Assembly (NCBI RefSeq): GCF_030296775.1
Contig: NZ_AP027742.1
Location: forward strand, 1,612,001 to 1,676,000
Direction: 5' to 3'
Length of the DNA: 64,000 bases
DNA from: Claveliimonas bilis
GTDB lineage: Bacteria; Bacillota; Clostridia; Lachnospirales; Lachnospiraceae
In this document: piece by piece, positions 25,080 to 31,996 of the stretch
How positions within the stretch are numbered: position 1 is the first letter of the stretch
Layout of the letters: each line of letters starts with the position of its first letter
Position numbers and translations under genes: made by a program
The notes under the pieces: generated by a model
Told to the model about the DNA's origin: nothing
Databases searched by the model: none
Seen by the model: only the letters and a program-made list of their open reading frames with translations

Positions 25080-27254
25080 ATGAAAGCATTAGTAATAGCA
25101 GAAAAGCCATCAGTAGCAAGGGATATTGGCCGTGTTTTGAAATGTACCAAAAACGGCTCCGGCTTTCTGGAGGGCGGACAGTACGTGGTAACATGGGGCC
25201 TGGGGCATCTGGTCACCCTGGCAGATCCAGAGGATTATGATCCAAAATATAAGACCTGGAAGATGGAAGATCTTCCGATGATGCCGGAACATTTTAAACT
25301 GGAAGTGATCCGTCAGACACAGAAACAGTATCACGCGGTGAAAAGCCAGATCCACAGAAAGGATATAGGAGAGATCATCATTGCTACAGACGCGGGGAGA
25401 GAAGGAGAGCTGGTAGCACGGCTGATCCTGGAAAAAGCCGGGAGCAAAAAGCCGGTGAAGAGACTCTGGATCTCTTCTGTAACAGATAAGGCGATCCGGG
25501 AAGGATTTGCTCATCTAAGAAGGGGAGAAGATTACAAGCCTCTTTATGATGCAGCGCTTTGCCGGGCAGAGGCAGACTGGCTGGTGGGCATGAACGCTAC
25601 CAGAGCCCTGACCTGTAAATATAACGCCCAGCTTTCCTGTGGGCGGGTACAGACGCCGACGCTTGCTATTGTAGCCAAACAGGAGGAGAAGATCCGGAAA
25701 TTTGTTCCGGAGACTTTCTATGGGCTGAATGCGTATGCAAAAGGGATCACTCTGACGTGGAGTGATCAGAAATCGGGAAGCAGCCGTACATTTGATAAAA
25801 ACAGAATACAGGAGATCAAAAAGAAGGTGACCGGGAAGGAAGCGGTAATAACCGAGATGAAGACTTCCAGGAAGAAAACATTCCCGCCTCTTTTATATGA
25901 TCTGACAGAACTTCAGAAGGATGCGTACCGGCGATTCGGATTCTCGCCCAAGGAGACGCTGAATATTATGCAGAGGCTTTATGAAAATCATAAGGTACTC
26001 ACTTATCCAAGGACAGATTCCCGCTATATCAGCAGCGATATTGTGCCCACTTTGAAAGACAGGGTACAGGCCTGTGCTGTGGGACCTTACCGGAAAGCTG
26101 CAGGGAAAGTTTTCAAAGGGCCTTTCACGAAAGATGCGCCCTTTGTCAATGATAAAAAGGTATCGGATCATCATGCCATCATTCCCACAGAGCAGTTTGT
26201 TCAGCTGGAGCATATGACAGGCGAGGAACGAAAGATCTATGATCTTGTGATCAAAAGGTTTCTTGCGGCTTTATATCCCCCGGCAGAATTTGAAGAGATA
26301 AAAATAACTGCCGTAATAGAAGGAGAAACCTTTACGGCAAAAGGCAGGAAGGTGCTGAAAGAAGGCTGGAGAGAAGTATACAGTCAGGAGGAAGACCCGG
26401 ACGAAGAACAGGATATGCCAAAAGCATTCCCTCCCATGGAAAGGGGAAAACATATACAGGGGCTGTCTTTTACTGTCACAGAAGGAAAGACAAAGCCCCC
26501 GGCAAGATTCAACGAAGGAACTCTTCTTGCCGCTATGGAAAGTCCTGCTGCTTACATGGAAACACAGGATAAGAAGGCTGCAAAAACACTGGGAGAGACC
26601 GGAGGGCTCGGAACCGTGGCAACCCGCGCGGATATTATAGATAAGCTTTTCGGCAGTTTTCTCCTGGAAAAAAAGGGAAGCGAGATCTATCTGACTTCCA
26701 AGGCGAAACAGCTTCTTGAGCTGGTGCCGGAAGACCTGAAAAAGCCGGAACTCACGGCAGACTGGGAGATGAAGCTTTCCAGAATCGCTGACGGGAAGAT
26801 GAAGCGAGGCACATTCATGCATGAGATCCGGGACTATGCAAACAGTCTGACAGAAGAGATACGGATGGGAGAAGGTACTTTCCGTCATGATAATCTGACC
26901 AATACAAAATGTCCGGTGTGCGGGAAGAGAATGCTGAAAGTACAGGGAAAGAAGTCAGAAATGCTGGTCTGCCAGGACAGGGAATGCGGACACCGGGAGG
27001 TGCTGGCAAGAGTATCCAATGCAAGATGTCCAAACTGCCATAAGAAAATGATGCTTAGAGGGCAGGGGGATGGCCAGGTATTTGTATGTGCCTGCGGATA
27101 TAAGGAAAAACTTTCCGCTTTCAAAGAGAGAAGGAAGAAAGAGGGAGCAGGAGTCAGCAAAAAGGATGTTCAGAAATATCTGAACAAACAGAAGGATGAA
27201 CCTGTGAATCTGGCTTTTGCAGAGGCTTTTGCGAAATTGAAGCTGGATGAATAG
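25080..27254 (+). CDS. topB: DNA topoisomerase III (type IA), copy 2 with zinc fingers
   Basis: The 724 residues have TOPRIM motifs ALVIAEKPSVARDIG and IATDAGREGELVAR, the active-site tyrosine in VLTYPRTDSRYISS and GGLGTVATRADIIDKL. Unlike copy 1 it ends with two cysteine-rich units (CPVCGKRM ... CQDRECGH; CPNCHKKM ... CACGY) and a short basic tail. It is likely the standard TopB. It is followed by a strong terminator. Confidence 0.93.
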   Translation: MKALVIAEKPSVARDIGRVLKCTKNGSGFLEGGQYVVTWGLGHLVTLADPEDYDPKYKTWKMEDLPMMPEHFKLEVIRQTQKQYHAVKSQIHRKDIGEIIIATDAGREGELVARLILEKAGSKKPVKRLWISSVTDKAIREGFAHLRRGEDYKPLYDAALCRAEADWLVGMNATRALTCKYNAQLSCGRVQTPTLAIVAKQEEKIRKFVPETFYGLNAYAKGITLTWSDQKSGSSRTFDKNRIQEIKKKVTGKEAVITEMKTSRKKTFPPLLYDLTELQKDAYRRFGFSPKETLNIMQRLYENHKVLTYPRTDSRYISSDIVPTLKDRVQACAVGPYRKAAGKVFKGPFTKDAPFVNDKKVSDHHAIIPTEQFVQLEHMTGEERKIYDLVIKRFLAALYPPAEFEEIKITAVIEGETFTAKGRKVLKEGWREVYSQEEDPDEEQDMPKAFPPMERGKHIQGLSFTVTEGKTKPPARFNEGTLLAAMESPAAYMETQDKKAAKTLGETGGLGTVATRADIIDKLFGSFLLEKKGSEIYLTSKAKQLLELVPEDLKKPELTADWEMKLSRIADGKMKRGTFMHEIRDYANSLTEEIRMGEGTFRHDNLTNTKCPVCGKRMLKVQGKKSEMLVCQDRECGHREVLARVSNARCPNCHKKMMLRGQGDGQVFVCACGYKEKLSAFKERRKKEGAGVSKKDVQKYLNKQKDEPVNLAFAEAFAKLKLDE

Positions 27255-27260
27255 AATAGA

Positions 27261-27298
27261 AAAAATCCGCTGTGATAATCAGGTCACAGCGGATTTTT
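27261..27298. terminator. Bidirectional rho-independent terminator
   Basis: AAAAATCCGCTGTGA and TCACAGCGGATTTTT form a 15-bp perfect stem over an 8-base loop. It lies between the convergent topB and GGGtGRT genes. Confidence 0.92.
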
Positions 27299-27316
27299 GA
27301 CTCTTTTGAGATTTCC

Positions 27317-28327
27317 TTAGAATTTTCCTGCCTTTGCAGCTTCTTCAATAGAAACGGCAACAGCAACTGTCATACCAACCATCGGGTTGTTTCCTGCTCC
27401 GATCAGACCCATCATTTCAACGTGAGCCGGAACAGAAGAGGATCCTGCAAACTGTGCATCAGAATGCATACGTCCCAGTGTATCTGTCATACCGTAGGAA
27501 GCCGGTCCTGCAGCCATGTTGTCCGGGTGAAGAGTACGTCCTGTACCACCGCCGGAAGCAACAGAGAAGTATTTCTTTCCTGCTTCTACACATTCTTTTT
27601 TGTATGTTCCTGCAACCGGATGCTGGAAACGTGTCGGGTTTGTGGAGTTACCTGTGATGGAGACATCAACGCCTTCCTTCCACATGATAGCAACACCTTC
27701 ACGTACATCGTTTGCACCATAGCAGTTTACTTTGGAGCGAAGTCCGTCAGAATAAGCGATTCTCTGAACTTCTTTCAGTTCTCCTGTATAGTAATCATAT
27801 TCTGTCTGTACATAAGTAAATCCGTTGATTCTGGAAATGATCTTTGCAGCGTCTTTTCCAAGTCCGTTCAGGATAACGCGAAGAGGTTTCTTACGAACTT
27901 TGTTTGCTTTTTCAGCAATACCGATTGCACCTTCAGCAGCGGCAAAAGACTCATGTCCTGCAAGGAAAGCGAAACAGTCTGTTTCTTCTTCCAGAAGCAT
28001 TTTTCCGAGATTTCCATGTCCAAGTCCAACTTTACGCTGATCAGCTACAGAACCCGGAATACAGAAAGCCTGAAGACCTTCTCCGATTGCAGCAGCAGCG
28101 TCAGCAGCTCTTGAACATCCCTTTTTGATTGCGATTGCAGCACCTGTAATATATGCCCAGCAGGCATTTTCAAAACAGATAGGCTGGATTCCCTTGATCT
28201 GATTGTATACGTCCAGTCCGGCGTCCTTTGTGATTTTTTCAGCTTCTTCTAATGAAGCAATGCCGTAGCTGTTTAATACTTCATTGATTTTATCTATTCT
28301 TCTTTCATATGATTCAAATAAAGCCAT
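27317..28327 (-). CDS. GGGtGRT family protein
   Basis: The 336-residue protein is named for the motif GGGTGRT, here at residues 259-265. It is glycine- and alanine-rich with conserved cysteines (Cys51, 56, 71, 89), consistent with a cytoplasmic protein. The function is not established. It follows the NifU-like gene by 29 bp with site AGGAGGATACATAA, so the two form an operon and may act together in Fe-S metabolism. It ends at a strong terminator. Confidence 0.85.
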   Translation of the reverse strand: MALFESYERRIDKINEVLNSYGIASLEEAEKITKDAGLDVYNQIKGIQPICFENACWAYITGAAIAIKKGCSRAADAAAAIGEGLQAFCIPGSVADQRKVGLGHGNLGKMLLEEETDCFAFLAGHESFAAAEGAIGIAEKANKVRKKPLRVILNGLGKDAAKIISRINGFTYVQTEYDYYTGELKEVQRIAYSDGLRSKVNCYGANDVREGVAIMWKEGVDVSITGNSTNPTRFQHPVAGTYKKECVEAGKKYFSVASGGGTGRTLHPDNMAAGPASYGMTDTLGRMHSDAQFAGSSSVPAHVEMMGLIGAGNNPMVGMTVAVAVSIEEAAKAGKF

Positions 28328-28356
28328 TTATGTATCCTCCTGAATTATTACCTTTA

Positions 28357-29049
28357 TTACTCTTTGCGCGGATCGATGATTTTAACAGCATCAGCAACAC
28401 GGCCGTACTGACCTTTTGCTTTCTCCCATGCATCGTTTGGTGTGTCACCGGCTTTGATGAAGTCTGTGAACTTTCCAAGGCTTACGAACTGATATCCGAT
28501 GATCTCATCATGTTCATCCAGTGCGATTCCTGTGACATAACCTTCAGCCATTTCGAGGTAACGAGGTCCTTTTGCCAGTGTACCGTACATAGTACCAACC
28601 TGAGAGCGAAGTCCTTTTCCAAGGTCTTCAAGTCCTGCACCGATCGGAAGCCCGTCCTCAGAGAATGCGCTCTGAGTTCTTCCGTATACGATCTGGAGGA
28701 AAAGTTCTCTCATTGCTGTATTGATAGCGTCGCAGACCAGGTCTGTATTCAGCGCTTCCAGAATTGTTTTTCCAGGAAGGATTTCAGAAGCCATAGCTGC
28801 AGAGTGAGTCATACCGGAACATCCGATTGTCTCTACAAGTGCCTCCTGAATAATTCCGTCTTTGACATTTAAAGTCAGTTTGCAGGTTCCCTGCTGCGGA
28901 GCACACCAGCCTACACCGTGTGTCAGACCGGAAATATCTTTAATTTCTTTTGCCTGCACCCATTTTGCTTCTTCCGGGATCGGAGCTGGTCCGTGATTTG
29001 CACCTTGAGCTACCGGACACATCATTTCTACTTCATGTGAATAAATCAT
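28357..29049 (-). CDS. NifU-like iron-sulfur cluster assembly scaffold protein
   Basis: This 230-residue protein resembles IscU/NifU N-terminal scaffolds. Candidate ligand cysteines are Cys49, Cys56, Cys77 (in TIGCSGMTHSAAM) and Cys106 (DLVCDAIN). NifU-like proteins hold nascent clusters for transfer. No cysteine desulfurase gene is nearby. The start has AAAGGAGTTTTAAA. A perfect inverted repeat lies 23 bp upstream, and the insertion sequence begins 135 bp upstream. Confidence 0.8.
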   Translation of the reverse strand: MIYSHEVEMMCPVAQGANHGPAPIPEEAKWVQAKEIKDISGLTHGVGWCAPQQGTCKLTLNVKDGIIQEALVETIGCSGMTHSAAMASEILPGKTILEALNTDLVCDAINTAMRELFLQIVYGRTQSAFSEDGLPIGAGLEDLGKGLRSQVGTMYGTLAKGPRYLEMAEGYVTGIALDEHDEIIGYQFVSLGKFTDFIKAGDTPNDAWEKAKGQYGRVADAVKIIDPRKE

Positions 29050-29071
29050 TTTAAAACTCCTTTCGATATGT

Positions 29072-29097
29072 ATACATACTACTAGGACAGTATGTAT
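29072..29097. promoter_or_regulatory. Putative operator ATACATACT-N8-AGTATGTAT
   Basis: This perfect 9-bp inverted repeat with an 8-base spacer lies directly upstream of the NifU-like gene, probably overlapping its promoter. The length and spacing suit a dimeric regulator. An Rrf2/IscR-type factor would fit the Fe-S context, but that is inference. Confidence 0.5.
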
Positions 29098-29175
29098 GAT
29101 TTTTCTGTAGGGTTTGTTATGTCTTTAACCCATACTTAAATTTATTTTCGCATAATTTGCAGGATTCGTCAATCA

Positions 29176-29183
29176 GGATTTGC
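29176..29183. repeat. Left target-site duplication of the insertion sequence
   Basis: GGATTTGC occurs here and at 30756-30763, exactly flanking the inverted repeats. Confidence 0.92.
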
Positions 29184-30755
29184 CTTGAGTTTCCGCAGAA
29201 TTATCCCCTAAGACAAATATGCTGCGTTTTGTTATCCACAACTTTCAAAAAATGTCCAAAATATAAGGAATCCTGTTCCTTTTTGATGTAAAATTAAGCT
29301 ACCAAACAAAAACTTTACTAAACAAAAAAGAAAGGGGATTCCTTATGGCTAATTCTACATCAACTACTTATCGTTTGAAAAGAAAAATTTTGACTTTTAC
29401 TAATAAAATCTCCCGCAGACTTTCGAAACCAGACCGAAAGTTCACAGCAGATATGGTTTATGGCATTCTGGCATCCAGAAGCTGCCTGCTCACTGATATT
29501 TCCGACCAGCTTCATGAAACAGTACAGAAAGCCAATACTGTAAAACGGCTTTCCAATCATCTTTCAGAAGGAACGCCGGCTTCTGCGGCTGCTTCTTATC
29601 TCCATACCGTAAAGAGACGCGTTCCCTCTGAACCAGTGGTCCTCATTGATGAAAGTGATATCGTAAAACCAGATGGAAAACAGTTTGAAGCTCTTGGTAT
29701 CATTCGCGATGGTTCTGAAAGCACACAGACGAAAAGTGTTTATAAAAAAGGATACCATGTAACAGAGGCCTGTGCCCTGACTGCCAGCAAGCATCCTGTC
29801 AGTGTTTTTTCCATGATCCATTCTTCTGCTGAGAAGGACTATAAATCTGTAAACACCATCACGTTTGATGCGATCAAACAGGCAGCTGCTCTTTTTGGGA
29901 AGGCCACCTTTGTTATGGACCGCGGTTATGATGACAATAAGATATTTCTCGTCCTCGACCATCTGAAGCAGAATTACGTGATCCGTCTGAAATCCAACCG
30001 GAAACTTCTTTATCACAATAAATGGACAAAGGCAACGGAACTGCGGAACCGGAGGAAAGGAAAAGTAAAAGCGGATGTTTTCTATAAAGGAAAAAGACAT
30101 ACCGCATATCTTTCCCACGTAAAAGTTCATATCACTGCCTCCCGGAAGGATATCTATCTGGTCCTGGTCTATGGGATCACGGAACATCCCATGATGCTGG
30201 CTACAAACAAAGAGATCCGTTCAAAGGATGATGTGATCCGCATTGCCAGAACCTACTTTTCCAGATGGCGGATCGAGGAATATTTTCGTTGTAAAAAGCA
30301 GACCTATCAGTTTGAAAACTTCCGTGTAAGGAAACTGGAAGCCATTAATGCGCTTAACTTTTATATTACTTTAGCCATGGCATTTTTAGCGCAGGAAGAA
30401 TTAAGTCCTGATACAAACCCCCTGAAAGTTTCAATCATACAGGAAGCTAATCCAATCAAGGAGAAAGTCAGTTTCTGCTATTATCGGTTGGCAAAAGGCA
30501 TCTTCGGCATACTGTCATATGCAAAAGAGGGCATCCGGCTCTGGTACAGGACAAAACGTCCAGTGAACCGTCAACTCTGCCTTAAGCTGACCGTTTGAAT
30601 AGATAAAAGAATATATCTCCCCAAGCCCGGTTCCGACGGGGCTTATAAAAGTGCCTCTATTCTCGGTGCTGCCATTCTAAATTTCTCAAAAAACAGCAGA
30701 TTGGTACTTTAGGAAGACATATCTATCTTTTTAATGCAGTTTGCGGAAACTCAAG
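29184..30755 (+). mobile_element. Complete IS4-type insertion sequence, 1572 bp
   Basis: The element is bounded by perfect 14-bp terminal inverted repeats, CTTGAGTTTCCGCA at 29184-29197 and its complement at 30742-30755. Identical 8-bp direct repeats (GGATTTGC) lie on both sides. It contains one full transposase gene. A GC hairpin (AAGCCC ... GGGGCTT) lies 25-50 bases after the transposase. Intact ends and an undamaged target duplication point to recent insertion. It separates the NifU-like gene from the UGA-containing gene. Confidence 0.95.
29345..30598 (+). CDS. IS4-family DDE transposase
   Basis: The 417-residue transposase is intact. Acidic catalytic positions are seen in VVLIDESD and FVMDRGYDD. 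The C-terminal YFSRWRIEEYFRCKK gives the IS4 signature Y-x2-R-x3-E-x6-K. The N-terminal 90 residues are basic and probably bind the ends. The start has AAAGGGGATTCCTT. It appears able to move. Confidence 0.93.
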   Translation: MANSTSTTYRLKRKILTFTNKISRRLSKPDRKFTADMVYGILASRSCLLTDISDQLHETVQKANTVKRLSNHLSEGTPASAAASYLHTVKRRVPSEPVVLIDESDIVKPDGKQFEALGIIRDGSESTQTKSVYKKGYHVTEACALTASKHPVSVFSMIHSSAEKDYKSVNTITFDAIKQAAALFGKATFVMDRGYDDNKIFLVLDHLKQNYVIRLKSNRKLLYHNKWTKATELRNRRKGKVKADVFYKGKRHTAYLSHVKVHITASRKDIYLVLVYGITEHPMMLATNKEIRSKDDVIRIARTYFSRWRIEEYFRCKKQTYQFENFRVRKLEAINALNFYITLAMAFLAQEELSPDTNPLKVSIIQEANPIKEKVSFCYYRLAKGIFGILSYAKEGIRLWYRTKRPVNRQLCLKLTV

Positions 30756-30763
30756 GGATTTGC
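30756..30763. repeat. Right target-site duplication of the insertion sequence
   Basis: GGATTTGC, identical to 29176-29183. Confidence 0.92.
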
Positions 30764-30775
30764 AGAAAAACAGGT

Positions 30776-30804
30776 TTGTAGTAGGAGAGATGATATGGTA
30801 AACT
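30776..30804 (+). promoter_or_regulatory. Possible promoter of the candidate selenoprotein gene
   Basis: TTGTAG (30776-30781), 17-bp spacer, TAAACT (30799-30804). It lies just outside the insertion sequence, so the gene may still be transcribed. Confidence 0.4.
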
Positions 30805-30831
30805 TCTATTTAGGAAAGAGGTGTCAAGAAT

Positions 30832-31149
30832 ATGGTAAAATTAAACGATAATGCAAAAAAATATATGCTGAAGTTTGGGTGGAATGACGTAGTCTTAAGT
30901 GTGGAGGAATTTACCAGCTGATGTGCGCCTCCGTATAAGGAGATAGTGGTAAGTTTTACCAACGAGGATGAAGAAGCTATGGCGGAAAAAGGATACAGGG
31001 CAGATACAAGCGAGATAGGAAAAGTATACTATCCGGATCAGGGCGTAGAGTTGTCGGAAGAAATCGCTGTCAATTATGTGGAGTATCCGTGGATTACCTG
31101 TTTTCAGGTGGAAGGGATCCGGCCGGCAGAAGAAGAAAACAATATTTAA
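30832..31149 (+). CDS. Candidate selenoprotein, CC/Se-motif (HesB-like) family, in-frame UGA at codon 30
   Basis: ATG 30832 (site AGAGGTGTCAAGAAT) opens a 106-codon frame with a single internal TGA at 30919-30921. It reads VEEFTS-U-CAPPYKEI and continues to TAA at 31149 without any other disruption. The TGA is directly followed by a cysteine codon, as expected where a Cys-Cys motif has become Sec-Cys. The remaining sequence, with a late FQVEGI strand, resembles the small clostridial CC/Se-motif proteins. A stem-loop with a GUU loop lies 31 bases after the UGA (30947-30961). The alternative is a pseudogene with one nonsense mutation. selABC and selD are not in this window. Confidence 0.7.
30947..30961 (+). 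promoter_or_regulatory. Candidate bacterial SECIS stem-loop
   Basis: TGGTAA and TTACCA form a perfect 6-bp stem around GTT, with the loop starting 31 bases after the UGA and a G at the first loop position. Bacterial SECIS models ask for a small G-starting loop roughly 16-37 bases from the codon. A second, closer hairpin (CTCC-GTATAA-GGAG, 30929-30942) also begins its loop with G but is nearer than usual. Confidence 0.5.
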
Positions 31150-31184
31150 AATAAAAAAATTTTTTATTTTATTTTGATTGCAAA
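31148..31184. promoter_or_regulatory. AT-rich near-palindrome upstream of the GntR gene
   Basis: AAATAAAAAAATTTTTTATTT is followed by a T/A tract and ATTGCAA. A closely similar element lies at 31948-31986 before the peptidase genes. The shared form suggests a common regulator site, most simply the GntR protein between them. Low complexity weakens the case. Confidence 0.4.
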
Positions 31185-31246
31185 TCACGGAAAAAGAAGA
31201 TATACTTTAAATAAGCAGAGCGCATGAGAGGAAAGGCGGATGAAAG

Positions 31247-31906
31247 ATGAAAGTAAAAGTAAACCTGGATGAAGTTCTTTATCATAAGATCATTGAAAGT
31301 TTGATCCGGGGAGAATATGCTGTCGGTGAGAAAATTATGCTGAATGATCTGTGTGAAAAATTCGAGGTCAGCCGGACTCCTGTTGTGCAGGCTGTAAAAA
31401 TGTTAGGCAAAGATGGAATTTTAAAGATCATGTCAAATGGAAGGGTGTATGTGCCGGATCTGGAAGAAGGAACAGTAGATCAGATTATTGAAATCCGCCG
31501 GCTTCTGGAGGGGCATGCTCTGGAGAAAACATTGAACGGAAGTAAAGAACATGTTGAAAGAACGATAAAAGATCTGCGAAAATATGCCGAACAGTGTCGG
31601 GAATGTTTTGAGAAGGAAGAATATGTAGAACTTGCAATGGCAGATCTGAAGTTTCACAGAGCAATCGTACAAAGCGCCGGAAATAAGATCATGGATGATC
31701 TTTACACTGGAGTGCAGGGAAGGTTTATCGTACTGAATTACCTGATCAGGCCTTTGAAGACGAGAAAGTATGAAAGAACGGTAGAGGACCATTTTATGCT
31801 GATCGAGTTGATGGAAAACGGGAAAACAAAAGAAGCACTGCAAAAACTCGGCAATCATATCGGTGGATCAGGAGTTCCCGATACAGAAACAGACAAGGAA
31901 AAATAG
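31247..31906 (+). CDS. GntR-family regulator (FCD type)
   Basis: The 219-residue protein has an N-terminal winged helix (GEKIMLNDLCEKFEVSRTPV) and a C-terminal all-helical FCD ligand domain (RRLLEGHALEKTL, LKFHRAIVQSAGN). FCD regulators usually sense small carboxylates or related metabolites. It heads a run of two S9 peptidases and a membrane protein on the same strand, so it most likely controls them. Confidence 0.88.
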   Translation: MKVKVNLDEVLYHKIIESLIRGEYAVGEKIMLNDLCEKFEVSRTPVVQAVKMLGKDGILKIMSNGRVYVPDLEEGTVDQIIEIRRLLEGHALEKTLNGSKEHVERTIKDLRKYAEQCRECFEKEEYVELAMADLKFHRAIVQSAGNKIMDDLYTGVQGRFIVLNYLIRPLKTRKYERTVEDHFMLIELMENGKTKEALQKLGNHIGGSGVPDTETDKEK

Positions 31907-31918
31907 TGAAAGAATAAC

Positions 31919-31932
31919 GGAAGCCTTCGGGC
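31919..31932 (+). other. Stable UUCG-tetraloop hairpin after the GntR gene (left arm to inner right arm)
   Basis: GGAAGCC and GGCTTCC, ending at 31936, pair around a TTCG tetraloop. No T-run follows, only an A-rich tract, so it is more likely an RNA-stability or processing element than a classic terminator. Confidence 0.5.
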
Positions 31933-31947
31933 TTCCATAAAAAAACA

Positions 31948-31986
31948 TAAAAATAAAATTTTTTATTTTTAATTTTAAATTGCAAG
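31948..31986. promoter_or_regulatory. AT-rich near-palindrome upstream of the S9 peptidase genes
   Basis: AAAATAAAATTTTTTATTTTT leads to a second A/T tract ending in ATTGCAAG, matching the layout of the element at 31148-31184. It is a possible operator. The ribosome site of the first peptidase follows immediately. Confidence 0.4.
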
Positions 31987-31996
31987 AAAGGAGAAA

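Noticed and set aside
30794-30850. An 18-codon frame (ATG 30794) with an AGGAG site just before the candidate selenoprotein gene
   Set aside because: It overlaps the likely promoter and the next start in another frame, and has no recognisable content. Too short to support.
30946-31149. A separate 67-residue protein starting at 30946
   Set aside because: It is the same frame as the gene from 30832 after its UGA, begins in mid-domain, and has no ribosome site. Better read as the tail of the UGA-containing gene.
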